Source of the DNA: an uncultured Vibrio sp.
GTDB lineage: Bacteria; Pseudomonadota; Gammaproteobacteria; Enterobacterales; Vibrionaceae
Length of the DNA stretch: 64,000 bases
Direction: 5' to 3'
Assembly: GCF_947488985.1 (NCBI RefSeq)
Contig: NZ_CANLBV010000007.1
Span: 1-64,000, forward strand
Position 1 is the first letter of the stretch, and each line of letters opens with the position of its first letter. Under the pieces are notes generated by a model that was not told the DNA's origin, searched no databases, and was given only the letters and a program-made list of their open reading frames with translations. Both the position numbers and the translations under genes were made by a program. Positions 1 through 8,337 of the stretch are shown piece by piece.

Positions 1-64
1 CTAGCTTAAGTGCTTCGGCTTTAAATTCAGGAGCATGTTTGATTCGTGTTTTCTTAGTTGTCAT
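1..64 (-). CDS. IS3-family transposase OrfA, N-terminal fragment
   Basis: Twenty-one codons are visible from an ATG at 64 reading leftward, preceded by an AGGTGA ribosome site. The peptide begins MTTKKTRIKHAPEFKAEALK, the usual opening of the HTH protein (OrfA) of IS3-family elements, which binds the terminal repeats and is normally joined to OrfB by frameshifting. The gene continues past the left edge, so whether it is intact cannot be judged. Confidence 0.75.
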   Translation of the reverse strand, partial: MTTKKTRIKHAPEFKAEALKL

Positions 65-126
65 TGTTCACCTCGTTAGTGATTGTACTCACTTAACTCA
101 GTGTCCAAAACTTCTGGTGCGGATCA
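1..126 (-). mobile_element. End of an IS3-family insertion sequence
   Basis: Read on the minus strand, the edge at base 126 starts TGATCCGCACCAGAAGTTTT and is followed by a ribosome site and the start of an OrfA-type transposase. A TGA terminus and a small first ORF are typical of IS3-family elements. Only this end is in the window. Its edge is about 21 bp before the likely trpS start and 7 bp before an in-frame stop, so the IS may have replaced the original trpS promoter region. Confidence 0.75.
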
Positions 127-147
127 GGTATCTAAGCCCAGTTAACT

Positions 148-1218
148 TTGAACAGCAAAATATCGCTTAATGTAGTGTCCAGTCTTGCTGGAGCAGATCA
201 TACAAAGCAACTTAATGATAAACCTGAAATTGTCTTGACTGGTGATAGAGCGACAGGTCCATTACATCTCGGTCATTACGTCGGCTCATTAAAGCAGCGC
301 GTAACTTTACAGGCAGATCATGAGCAAACGATCCTCGTTGCTGACATGCAAGGTCTTACTGATAATGCCCACAATCCGAAAAAAGTATCATCTAACATTC
401 TAAATGTCGTTGCTGATTATTTGGCTGTTGGTATCGACCCCTCTAAAACTACTATTTGCCTTCAATCACAACTACCAGCCCTTGCTGAGTTAACTATGTA
501 TTACAGTAACCTCGTAACCATCAGTCGGCTAGAGCGAAATCCAACAGTAAAAAGCGAAATACAAAACAAAGGGTTTGAACGGTCTATCCCAGCAGGCTTC
601 CTAACATACCCTATATCTCAAGCTGCTGATATAACAGGATTTAGTGCATCTTTAGTTCCAGTTGGAGATGATCAGTTACCTATGCTAGAGCAAACCAACG
701 AGATTGTGAGGAAGGTGAACGCTCTAGCGGGTCGTAGTGTATTAACTGAGTGTCGACCTTTATTGAGCAATGCACCACGGCTTCCTAGTACAGATGGAAA
801 AAATAAGATGTCTAAATCGATGGGTAATGCCATTAACCTTGGGGCTAGTGAAAGAGAAATCTCTGCCGCTGTAAAATCTATGTATACCGATCCCAACCAT
901 CTAAGGATCGAAGATTCTGGTAAGGTTGAGGGAAATGTTGTGTTTACCTACCTTGATGCTTTTCACTCTGATACAGATTATGTCAAGCAATTGAAAGAAC
1001 ACTATCGACGTGGCGGGCTTGGCGACGGTACAACGAAAAAGGTGCTGGAAGAGTGCCTGCAGGAAATACTTCGACCAATAAGAGAAAGTAGAAGCCAGTT
1101 TTTGAATGATAAAGCCCAACTAGTTGATATTTTAGTCAAGGGAAGTCAAGTCTCCAGAGAAAAAACATCCAAAGTGCTTTTTGATGTTAAAGACATTTTT
1201 GGTCTGAATCTTTTCTGA
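148..1218 (+). CDS. trpS: Tryptophan--tRNA ligase, Firmicute-like second type
   Basis: Class I aminoacyl-tRNA synthetase that charges tRNA-Trp in the cytoplasm. The ATP-site motifs are present: HLGH at residues 40-43 and KMSKS at 220-224, with a TGDRATG segment before the first. The 356-residue sequence resembles the TrpRS type of lactobacilli and other Firmicutes (LTGDRxTG, ADxQALTDN, ERNPTVK) rather than the usual gammaproteobacterial enzyme, so it is probably an acquired extra copy. The residue aligned with His43 of Bacillus TrpRS, linked to indolmycin sensitivity, is Gln68 here. That suggests an antibiotic-insensitive spare enzyme, which is inference. The start is uncertain: TTG at 148 is the first candidate after an in-frame stop at 133, GTG at 175 is another, and neither has a good ribosome site. 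Confidence 0.9.
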   Translation: MNSKISLNVVSSLAGADHTKQLNDKPEIVLTGDRATGPLHLGHYVGSLKQRVTLQADHEQTILVADMQGLTDNAHNPKKVSSNILNVVADYLAVGIDPSKTTICLQSQLPALAELTMYYSNLVTISRLERNPTVKSEIQNKGFERSIPAGFLTYPISQAADITGFSASLVPVGDDQLPMLEQTNEIVRKVNALAGRSVLTECRPLLSNAPRLPSTDGKNKMSKSMGNAINLGASEREISAAVKSMYTDPNHLRIEDSGKVEGNVVFTYLDAFHSDTDYVKQLKEHYRRGGLGDGTTKKVLEECLQEILRPIRESRSQFLNDKAQLVDILVKGSQVSREKTSKVLFDVKDIFGLNLF

Positions 1219-1345
1219 ATATCATTTTTCAAAGTCAGCTTCTAGAAGTTCATTAGCTGAATACCTGGAAGCTTATTCCATACTTATGACAACCAAACTT
1301 ATGCGACTGCAGCAGAAATTGGTCTCATGTAATTTATTTTTGTCC

Positions 1346-1380
1346 AAATCTGAGCTAGCTGATGTGGCTAGCTCAGATTT
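1346..1380. repeat. Perfect palindrome, copy 1 (14-bp arms)
   Basis: The arms AAATCTGAGCTAGC and GCTAGCTCAGATTT surround a 7-base loop, TGATGTG. The preceding TTTTTGTCCA and the core recur at 6197-6246. The right arm ends exactly where the group II intron ends (1381). It could act as a terminator or be part of a repeat family; its function is unknown. Confidence 0.85.
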
Positions 1381-1455
1381 GTCGAGTAGACGACACCTGT
1401 TACCAAGTGTCGTCCCTCTAAGAACCCAGCATGCAACTTTCACCGCACTAGGCTC
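1381..1455 (-). ncRNA. Group II intron catalytic domains V and VI
   Basis: The minus strand from 1455 to 1422 reads as a 34-nt domain V beginning GAGCC and ending GGGTTC, with the conserved GGTGAAAGT strand; this is the active-site hairpin of the ribozyme. It is followed by a second hairpin (GACGACAC/GTGTCGTC arms, 1414-1389) that fits domain VI, and then the presumed 3' splice site at 1381. Confidence 0.85.
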
Positions 1456-1491
1456 AAGCCTTCACGAAGGCACCGATTGGCACCCAGCAAC

Positions 1492-2964
1492 TTATAAAGC
1501 AGTGAGAGCAGGCTCATGCCAAGAGTTACGGCATTGCTTCTTTGATTTTCTCTTAGCCAAGTATTCTTGGTATTGAGGATCAAAAGGTGTAGCGGCACTC
1601 CTGATTTTCACATGCCTCTCTATTGGCACCTTAGCTATTTGAAACAGATTGAACTGACAATCCATATTCATGATCTTCTGCCAACCGTGAAATTGCCATT
1701 GACCTTGACGGTTGATGAAGTATTTAAGGGCGATCCAAGTTCTCGATTTGGTTGGATGACGCCTTTTAGCCCAATGCCATAACGCATGGAATAGCTTGTG
1801 ACCTACATATCCGAATACCTGTTTCGCAACGCAGTGTCGATAGTAATTCGACCAGCCCCTGAGTTTCGGGTTTATCAACTTGATAAGATCGTTCACAGGG
1901 ATGGTTGCGTGCTTTTTGATGAGTTCACGCAAGTTACTCAAGAACAGTAGTGTGTTGGATTTGCTTGGTTTAATGAGCAATTTCCCTTTGTACTTCCTAT
2001 GATTAAAACCTAGGAAATCAAAACCTCTGCTGATGTGGGTAATGTGCGTTTTCTCTTCGGAGAGTGTTAAGCCTCTTTCTGTTAAGAAATCAGCAATCAA
2101 CGGTTTGATATCGTTCTCCAGCACTTCCTTTGAAGCACAAGTGACGACGAAATCGTCGGCGTATCCAATAAAGTTGGCTCTTGCACCCTTTTTGAGTGCG
2201 GTAGACTTTATGCGTTGCTCAAGCCCTGCAAGCGTCATTAGCATCAAGGTTGGGGATATGACCCCACCTTGTGGCGTTCCCTCGTCAGTGCGATAGAACA
2301 AGCCTTTATCCATAAAACCAGACTTTAACCATTGTTCCAACATACGTTTATCGATGGCAATGTTATCTATCAGCCATTGATGTCCGATCTTATCGAAACA
2401 AGCTTTGATGTCACCCTCAAGAACCCATTGAGCAGAGCGTTTCATAGCCAAGCACTTGAAGCACTGCGCAATAGCATCAGCAGTGCTTCGGTTTGGTCTA
2501 AATCCATAGCTGTTAGGGTCGGCAAGTGTTTCTGATACTGGCTCTAGTGCAAGAAGATGAAGCGCTTGCTGCGCTCTATCGATCATACACGGGATACCCA
2601 GTGGTCTGAGCTTGCCGTTTTTCTTGGGGATGTAGATACGCTTGAGCGGTTTTGCTTGATAAGCTTTTCTGCTCAATTGATTGGCTGCTTTCATGCGACG
2701 CGTATCTGTATTCCAGATAACGCCGTCAATTCCAGGCGTTTTACTGCCTTTGTTTTGTGACACCCGCTTAACAGCAAGAAGTTTTGCTGAGCGCGAGTGA
2801 GTCAGTATCCACTGCAATGCTTTCACTTTGCCGTGTTTACCTTCTCGTGTTGCCTTTGCAATACGCATCTGAAGCTTTAAAACGTGGGATTCAACGGCTT
2901 TCCAGTTTATGGATTGCCACTGAGCGCTGTCAGGAGAGGCACTAATCTCTTTTGAAATCATCAT
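1492..2964 (-). CDS. ltrA: Group II intron reverse transcriptase/maturase
   Basis: Copies the intron RNA into DNA during retrohoming and helps the intron fold for splicing. RT motifs are clear: PLGIP, YGFRPNRS, GTPQGG and the catalytic YADD (near residue 270 of 490), followed by a maturase X domain. I start it at the ATG at 2964 because AAGGAG lies 8 nt upstream; an earlier in-frame start at 3006 has no such site. After the X domain the protein ends with KRKSKKQ and a short tail. No HNH endonuclease domain (paired Cys, His-Asn-His) is visible, so target cleavage may rely on another route, such as replication forks. Confidence 0.92.
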   Translation of the reverse strand: MMISKEISASPDSAQWQSINWKAVESHVLKLQMRIAKATREGKHGKVKALQWILTHSRSAKLLAVKRVSQNKGSKTPGIDGVIWNTDTRRMKAANQLSRKAYQAKPLKRIYIPKKNGKLRPLGIPCMIDRAQQALHLLALEPVSETLADPNSYGFRPNRSTADAIAQCFKCLAMKRSAQWVLEGDIKACFDKIGHQWLIDNIAIDKRMLEQWLKSGFMDKGLFYRTDEGTPQGGVISPTLMLMTLAGLEQRIKSTALKKGARANFIGYADDFVVTCASKEVLENDIKPLIADFLTERGLTLSEEKTHITHISRGFDFLGFNHRKYKGKLLIKPSKSNTLLFLSNLRELIKKHATIPVNDLIKLINPKLRGWSNYYRHCVAKQVFGYVGHKLFHALWHWAKRRHPTKSRTWIALKYFINRQGQWQFHGWQKIMNMDCQFNLFQIAKVPIERHVKIRSAATPFDPQYQEYLAKRKSKKQCRNSWHEPALTAL

Positions 2965-3761
2965 TTGCGTTTCTCCTTGAATAAAGTTCTTCAAATTCTC
3001 TTGCAACGGAAGACCAGTCGGAAGTCAGCTCACTTTCGTGATCAGATATGAATCTGTATCTGCATCGTTACAATACAGCTTTCGCTTTTTCCAACATCCT
3101 CTACCTGCATCACTATCGGTCGCAGAGACTTTCCCAGAGGGAGTAATACAGGCTTACCGTGTTCCGTATGTCGCGCAATGTCAGTGTAGATGCCCGCTAT
3201 AGTGCGGAGAGTTCAATGATCACGAAAGAGCATGGGGCAATCTCTTTCCGACTCTCATGCCTTTTGGCCACAGCGTATTAACCACTTCCGCTGTTTCATA
3301 ACATAACGCACCTTGGACGGATTCACATATGTTCATCATGCTGACTACCTAGCACTCACCCGAATTTGTGGTTATCAGGAGGATCGTCCTCTCACGATTT
3401 AGATCCCGATTGGCAAATGCCAACCTTCGTTACATTGTCAGAGCCGCTACTTTATTCAGGCTCCTAGGTTCATCTGGTGATACAGATGGTTCACTCGTTA
3501 AGCGGTGAACAGCGCTTCATACGGCTTCACGTCGCACGCCCCATTCTTTCTTAGAGTAGATGCCCTCAGCCTGTCTTAACCTACAAAACTGGTATGCCTC
3601 AACTGAACACGTAAGTAAAACCCAATAGAACAGTAGTAATTGATGGTAAGGGCACTGAGCGAGTTAGATATTGAACTGAATGCTTAAAGGTTGCATCATG
3701 TCGCCGGAAAGCGGCACGAGGCCGCATTAAAATAACCCCCTTTACACGTAGAAAGGCAGAA

Positions 3762-4265
3762 ATGGCAGTTTTAAACATTCTAACCGCACCAAATCCTAAG
3801 CTAAAAGTTAAAGCCGAGAAGGTAACAGATATTTCTTCTGTGCAAACGTTAATCAACGATATGTTAGACACATTATATGCGACTGAAAATGGTATCGGTT
3901 TGGCATCAACTCAAGTTGGTCGGAAAGAGGCAGTTGTTGTTATCGATTTGTCCGAAAGTAGAGACCAGCCATTAATTCTTGTCAATCCAGAGGTTATTGA
4001 TGGCTCTGATAAAGCTATGGGTCAAGAAGGTTGCTTATCTGTTCCAGACTATTACGCTGATGTTGAACGATTTTCTTCTGTTACCGTCTCTGCTTTAGAT
4101 CGTGAGGGAAACTCAATTACGGTTGAAAGTGATGAGTTTTTAGCTGTTGTCATGCAGCATGAAATTGATCATCTATCTGGCAACTTGTTTATTGATTACC
4201 TTTCACCACTCAAGCGTCAAATGGCGATGAAAAAAGTTAAGAAGTACGTCAAAGCGCACTCCTGA
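3762..4265 (+). CDS. def: Peptide deformylase (accessory copy)
   Basis: Metalloenzyme that removes the formyl group from the first Met of new proteins. All three signature motifs are present: GIGLASTQVG (44-53), EGCLS (89-93) and HEIDH (133-137), giving the metal ligands Cys91, His133 and His137 and catalytic Glu134. Its 167 residues match type I enzymes. The housekeeping def of vibrios is next to fmt, so this solitary island copy is likely an extra one. Extra deformylases can protect against inhibitors such as actinonin; that role is inferred. The gene follows the 5' edge of the intron by about 220 bp and appears to have its own promoter region. Confidence 0.93.
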   Translation: MAVLNILTAPNPKLKVKAEKVTDISSVQTLINDMLDTLYATENGIGLASTQVGRKEAVVVIDLSESRDQPLILVNPEVIDGSDKAMGQEGCLSVPDYYADVERFSSVTVSALDREGNSITVESDEFLAVVMQHEIDHLSGNLFIDYLSPLKRQMAMKKVKKYVKAHS

Positions 4266-4511
4266 AGCGGATAGTTGTTCGAACTTTCATGAAGGGAGCG
4301 TTGCCCTTAGTTCAAGTCAGATGGTTATTGCTGTGCAACGCACCTTTGCCCCTTTTTAATTTTCGACCAATTGATCCGGCAGATGGCTAAATCTACCTTT
4401 TACTGAATATTTCTAATGTGTGCTCGCCAGCTGCTCGTAGTAGTATACTACTTGAACTTACATGCTACGATCCTAAATTTTAAGACGGAAAGTAAGTAGT
4501 TAAAACAACAC

Positions 4512-5183
4512 TTGAGACAAAGCACAGTGATACAAGCAGCAATTTTTGATATGGATGGCCTATTGATTGATTCTGAACCACTTTGGCAACTCGCTGAAAG
4601 AGAGATATTTACTTCGATTGGTGTGAGAGTGACAGATGAGTTGGCAGAGCAGACTGCAACCATGACAACGAGAGAAGTCACAAAGTTCTGGTTTGATCTT
4701 TACCCTTGGTCTGGCCTGCGTCTACATGAGGTGGAGAATGCAGTCATAAATAGGGTTGAGGCTTTAGTTGAAGAAAGGGGAAGTGAGTTACAAGGTGTGA
4801 GCACAACTCTCTCCCTGCTCGCAAGCAAAGGTATAAAGATAGGACTTTCTACAAACTCACCGTATCAACTTATCCCAGTCATATTAAATAAGTTAGGAAT
4901 AGCAAGTTTCTTTGATGCGATATCGTCTTCTGATGACGTAAAAAAAGGTAAACCAGAGCCAGACGTCTATCTATCGACAGTCAATAAGTTAGGTGTTGAA
5001 GCTAGGCACTGTATTGCATTTGAAGACTCGTACTCAGGAATGCTCGCAGCAACAAGAGCAAACATCAAAACCATCGTTGTTCCCCACCCAAACAAATATC
5101 AGCAAGATTTTTCCGAATCACACTTAAAGCTACAGAGTTTGTCTGACTTCAATGAAAGCCACTTAGCAACTTTGATGAGCTAG
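4512..5183 (+). CDS. HAD-family sugar phosphatase, HxpB/YniC-like
   Basis: Haloacid dehalogenase-type phosphatase, probably acting on sugar phosphates in the cytoplasm. Motif I is DMDGLLIDSEP with the nucleophile Asp near residue 14, motif II is the STNSP segment, motif III is the KGKPEPDVY lysine region and motif IV is FEDSYSG. Length (223 residues) and the LLIDSEPLW opening match E. coli YniC/HxpB, a 2-deoxyglucose-6-phosphate and hexitol phosphatase. The substrate cannot be read from sequence. Start is uncertain: TTG at 4512 or GTG at 4527, neither with a strong ribosome site. It stands alone between non-coding gaps of about 250 and 130 bp. Confidence 0.85.
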   Translation: MRQSTVIQAAIFDMDGLLIDSEPLWQLAEREIFTSIGVRVTDELAEQTATMTTREVTKFWFDLYPWSGLRLHEVENAVINRVEALVEERGSELQGVSTTLSLLASKGIKIGLSTNSPYQLIPVILNKLGIASFFDAISSSDDVKKGKPEPDVYLSTVNKLGVEARHCIAFEDSYSGMLAATRANIKTIVVPHPNKYQQDFSESHLKLQSLSDFNESHLATLMS

Positions 5184-5312
5184 ATCATATTTGCCCCTTT
5201 TCAAGTCAGACTTGGTAGAGTCCTCTGTTCAGTTGCCTCTGGCTTGACTGCCTTTTGCTAATGTCGGTAATCTAAGTAAACTACATACAAAATAGTAAGT
5301 TAAGCGAGCAAA

Positions 5313-5786
5313 GTGGACATAAGGAAAGCGAACAAACAAGATTCAAGTAAGCTACTAGAGCTTATTGGACACAAAGCCGATTTCGACCGATCAATGAAAG
5401 GGTTTGACGGTGAAATCTCAACAACTAAGGAGAAAATAGAACAAACCTTATTTGGTGAATATCCGTTTGCTCACGCTTTGCTATTGGAAGTCAATGATGA
5501 AGTTCAAGGGTTTGTCTTATTTCATTATCGTTATTCCTCCTTTCGAGGAGAGCCGTCTATTTGGCTTGATGACCTGCTAGTTATCGCTAAGCATCGGTCA
5601 AAAGGTTATGGTTCGGAGCTTATGCAGGCACTCAAAACAGAAGCTAAAAAATCTCTATCTTCTAGCATTTCATGGACAGCTAGCCCATACAACACCAAAG
5701 CACACGAGTTCTACAAGAAATTGGGTGCAGAGATCGAACGGATGGATGGTATGCGACCGTACTTCCGTTGGTTAGAGCAAGACTAA
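5313..5786 (+). CDS. GNAT-family N-acetyltransferase
   Basis: Transfers an acetyl group from acetyl-CoA to an amine. The acetyl-CoA pyrophosphate loop is visible as RSKGYGSELM (RxxGxG type), with the C-terminal N-x-x-A-x-x-FYKKLGA segment typical of the family. Length (157 residues) and the WLDDLLV-to-YKKLGA layout resemble diamine/spermidine acetyltransferases, so a polyamine or small-amine substrate is a reasonable guess but not shown. GTG start at 5313. Stand-alone island cargo gene. Confidence 0.85.
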   Translation: MDIRKANKQDSSKLLELIGHKADFDRSMKGFDGEISTTKEKIEQTLFGEYPFAHALLLEVNDEVQGFVLFHYRYSSFRGEPSIWLDDLLVIAKHRSKGYGSELMQALKTEAKKSLSSSISWTASPYNTKAHEFYKKLGAEIERMDGMRPYFRWLEQD

Positions 5787-5956
5787 CAAAAGATTAGGTA
5801 TACGGTGACTAAATCGAGACTGCCCCGAAATGCGTTAGCTAGATCTAGAGATCACGATGTCGATTCAGTCACTTATCTTAGCTTTTCTAATGTCCACAAA
5901 AGTAAGTTTTACTTATAGTGACAGCTTAAATAAAACGCGGACTAAGTGAGAATTTT

Positions 5957-6193
5957 ATGGGTGACAAGGTTATCTTCCCATTTGTGATAACATTAGCGAT
6001 GACTAGCATGTTAGTTTCAATACCCCTAGGACTAGCTGTGGCAATTGGCACTTCGAGGTATTTAATCCTTGATTGGTCAGTATGGCCTATCGTAGCTAAT
6101 CTATTGAGCATGATTGCTGGAGCTATTACTTCGACACAATTAGGAAAATTTGCAAAACTATTATTAGACGACCTTCGAGAGTCAGATAAATAA
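5957..6193 (+). CDS. Small two-helix membrane protein, unknown
   Basis: A 78-residue protein with two hydrophobic stretches, about residues 5-30 and 40-60, and a charged tail KFAKLLLDDLRESDK, consistent with a small inner-membrane protein. GTGAGA lies 5-10 nt before the ATG. I do not recognise a family. Support comes from its membrane pattern, position between complete genes and following palindrome. An overlapping ORF on the other strand looks like a shadow. Confidence 0.55.
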   Translation: MGDKVIFPFVITLAMTSMLVSIPLGLAVAIGTSRYLILDWSVWPIVANLLSMIAGAITSTQLGKFAKLLLDDLRESDK

Positions 6194-6196
6194 CGA

Positions 6197-6246
6197 GTTT
6201 TTGTCCACCTTTGAGCTAGCTGATGTGGCTAGCTCAGATCTGCGCC
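6197..6246. repeat. Palindromic repeat, copy 2
   Basis: The core TGAGCTAGC-TGATGTG-GCTAGCTCA (6212-6236) and the preceding TTTTTGTCCA match the copy at 1336-1380. The bases after it (GATCTGCGCC) resemble those that would follow copy 1 if the intron were removed (GATTTGCCCC). The two copies bracket the intron, def, HAD, GNAT and membrane-protein genes. It could be a terminator after the small membrane protein gene. Confidence 0.8.
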
Positions 6247-6354
6247 AAAGTGTGCCAGAGCTACCTGAGGCCCTCTGGCTGATTGGTCTCCCTTGACTTA
6301 GTTTTCTTAATGCCTGTAACGTGTGAGGAAGTTAGATCCCAAAGGGCTAGACAA

Positions 6355-7215
6355 ATGGAATTCAGAGTAGAGCTGGTAAAAGCGTTTGTAGCAAACGGTG
6401 AAGGAGGAAATCCAGCGGGTGTTGTTCTCGATGCCGACAAACTATCGTATAGTCAGCGGCTGACAATCGCTCAAACTATTGGTTTTCCTGAAACAGCTTT
6501 TGTCTCACGAGATACCGAAGCAGACTTCAAAGTTTCGTTCTTTACGATAACAGAGGAGGTAGATTTTTGCGGACACGCAACCTTAGCAGCCTTTTCAGTA
6601 ATGCATAAAAAGGGCATATTGCCCGCAGGTATTTACAAGCAGAACACCAAGGCTGGATTGTTAGAAGTTCAGGTCAACTCTGATGGAATGGTTATCCTTA
6701 CTCAAAAAACACCTGAGGAACTGGGCACTTACAACGCCGAGGATATTTGTGACTTGATTGGCTTAAGCAAACATTTACTAGAAGAAACAAACTTGCCCAT
6801 TAAGGCCATATCCACGGGACTTGCAGACCTAATAGTGGCAGTTCCAGATGGTCACCTTGATTCGATAAGACCAAATCACTCAGCAATCATTGAGTTTTGC
6901 CAAGAGAATAGCTTGATAGGACTTCACGCCTTTGAACTTTGCTCTCACGGAGAGGGTTTGTCTGCGAGGTGTAGAAACTTTGCACCTCTAGTAGGTATAC
7001 CTGAAGAATCAGCCACAGGCAGTTCGTCTGGTGCCCTAGCTTATTATCTCACCAAGCATGTAGCCCCAAGCGATGAGTTTCTATTTGAACAAGGTAGAGC
7101 TATGAAGTGCACTTCTCATATTCATGCTTACGTTACTCGCCATCAGGAAAGCGTTGCCAAGATTGCAGTTGGAGGAATGACGAAGCATGTAGGGCAGCAA
7201 CATGTGGTGGTATAG
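6355..7215 (+). CDS. PhzF-family isomerase/epimerase-like protein
   Basis: Member of the PhzF fold family (diaminopimelate-epimerase-like, two matching lobes). Seen: GNPAGV near residue 18, FPETAF with the conserved catalytic Glu, CGHATLAAF, and ATGSSSGALAYYL in the second lobe. PhzF itself isomerises an intermediate of phenazine synthesis, but no other phenazine genes are nearby, so the substrate here is unknown. I start at the ATG at 6355 because AGGG lies 8 nt before it; the open frame extends upstream to 6283 without better support. Its 286 residues match the family. Confidence 0.85.
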   Translation: MEFRVELVKAFVANGEGGNPAGVVLDADKLSYSQRLTIAQTIGFPETAFVSRDTEADFKVSFFTITEEVDFCGHATLAAFSVMHKKGILPAGIYKQNTKAGLLEVQVNSDGMVILTQKTPEELGTYNAEDICDLIGLSKHLLEETNLPIKAISTGLADLIVAVPDGHLDSIRPNHSAIIEFCQENSLIGLHAFELCSHGEGLSARCRNFAPLVGIPEESATGSSSGALAYYLTKHVAPSDEFLFEQGRAMKCTSHIHAYVTRHQESVAKIAVGGMTKHVGQQHVVV

Positions 7216-7399
7216 CCGACATAGTTATCTTCTATGTCTGATACCTCGAATATGCGCCATTCTACGTTAACGTATCTACTCGGTAGATAATCGTGTTAGT
7301 CGATTCTCCATACTTTTGTTACATTTATGATCTTCTATTCACCGTTAAATATATGTTTTAGTGTATTTTAATGTACCAAAACAACATAAAGGATTAGAT

Positions 7400-8266
7400 A
7401 TGTTGGGTTTTATCTTTATTTTAGCTTCGGTGATATTACAGGCATTTGCTTTGTCTCGTGTCAGTTTCCAGTTTAGTAGCGGGGAGATTATGATTTTCTC
7501 TACGACCTCCTTTGTCTTGTGCTCAGTATTTTTTCTGTGCAAACTGGTGGTTACGAAAAAGCTGAATCTCACTAGGGAGAAGGTGCTGTCGTTGGCCAAG
7601 ATGAATTTATATACATTGCTAGCATTCTTCTCGTTTCATTTGGCTTTGACCTACATTCCAGCTTCAAGTGCAGCTCTATTTGAGTCGGCAGTGGCCGTTG
7701 TTGTAGTGTCTGTGGTCACTCGTGAGGCTTTAGGTAGGTTGGCGCAGGCTTTCACCATCGCTTTGCTTACTCTTTTGTTTGCAATTAAGGCCAACGTGAT
7801 GGATGCAGCGTTGTTGCTGGGTTTGGTTTTAGCTGCATTGGCTGGAATCGGAGCCGCATTAATTTCATTAAAGTCGAATGCTAAGTTTATGGGTGATTTG
7901 TCTATTGATGAGATCTTGGCATTTCGTTTTCTATTATCAGGTATTGTCGCTATGGGGGTGATCTTCTCAACGGGTGCTAGTCTTGGCGGGGAGGTGGGTC
8001 TTGCCGAAGTGGCAGGGCTTTCTGTATTTGGTTTTGTACTCCCGTTCTTTTTACTTCAGAAAGGAATGGAAATCACTAAGCCTGTATTGACGGTCTGTAT
8101 GCTATCAGTGATTCCTGCGATCTCTTACTTGTTTGAGTCGGCGCTATATTCGGAGCCTTCGGTTCAAGAGGTGATGTTAATAAGCAGTTCGGTGTCCTTG
8201 ATAGTCTGGTTTTCGATATCGGACATTATAAAAACTCGAACCAAATCGGTATCGGTGGAAACTTAG
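7400..8266 (+). CDS. EamA/DMT-type membrane transporter
   Basis: A 288-residue, strongly hydrophobic protein with about ten predicted membrane helices in two halves, the layout of the drug/metabolite transporter superfamily. Such proteins export or import amino acids, purines or other small metabolites in the inner membrane; the substrate cannot be told. I start at the ATG at 7400, which has AAAGGA 6 nt upstream, not at an earlier in-frame codon at 7361. Two tandem hairpins follow the stop. Confidence 0.8.
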   Translation: MLGFIFILASVILQAFALSRVSFQFSSGEIMIFSTTSFVLCSVFFLCKLVVTKKLNLTREKVLSLAKMNLYTLLAFFSFHLALTYIPASSAALFESAVAVVVVSVVTREALGRLAQAFTIALLTLLFAIKANVMDAALLLGLVLAALAGIGAALISLKSNAKFMGDLSIDEILAFRFLLSGIVAMGVIFSTGASLGGEVGLAEVAGLSVFGFVLPFFLLQKGMEITKPVLTVCMLSVIPAISYLFESALYSEPSVQEVMLISSSVSLIVWFSISDIIKTRTKSVSVET

Positions 8267-8277
8267 TGAAACCTATA

Positions 8278-8337
8278 GAGACATCAATATGATGTCTCAG
8301 GCTGCTGACAAAGGTCTAGTTTTCGAGGTAGACCTTT
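8278..8337 (+). terminator. Tandem hairpins after the EamA gene
   Basis: GAGACATCA-ATA-TGATGTCTC (8278-8298) is followed by AAAGGTCTA/TAGACCTTT (8310-8337). Neither has a strong T-run, but their place 10-70 bp after the stop fits a terminator. The rest of the 8267-8584 gap holds only the minus-strand terminator at 8497; I see no gene in it. Confidence 0.55.

Larger units (their letters stand above)
1381..3537 (-). mobile_element. Group II intron, complete
   Basis: Self-splicing retroelement on the minus strand, about 2.16 kb, encoding its own reverse transcriptase/maturase. The 5' end is set by GTGCGAC at 3537-3531, the usual group II start, followed by about 570 nt of ribozyme domains before the ORF. 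The 3' end is set by domains V and VI (1455 to 1381), ending in GAC. It is antisense to its neighbours trpS and def and interrupts no gene. The flank immediately after its 3' end is the palindrome at 1346-1380. Domain sequences look intact, so it may still splice and move. Confidence 0.85.

Noticed and set aside
1286..1576. ORF of 96 residues on the plus strand
   Set aside because: It crosses the palindrome and intron domains V/VI and has no ribosome site; a shadow of the intron.
2033..2760. Plus-strand ORFs inside the reverse transcriptase gene
   Set aside because: They are antisense shadows of a gene with full RT motifs.
1381..3537. Classical class C intron at a terminator
   Set aside because: The adjoining hairpin is on the 3' side of the intron, while class C introns insert after a hairpin in the 5' exon.
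4266..4360. attC-like pair GCGTTGC/GCAACGC after def
   Set aside because: The inverted bases pair, but the RYYYAAC/GTTRRRY pattern is not met; more likely a terminator-like fold.
148..8266. Integron cassette array
   Set aside because: The run of solitary same-strand genes looks cassette-like, but I found no attC/VCR-type repeats with GTTRRRY cores between them and no integron integrase.
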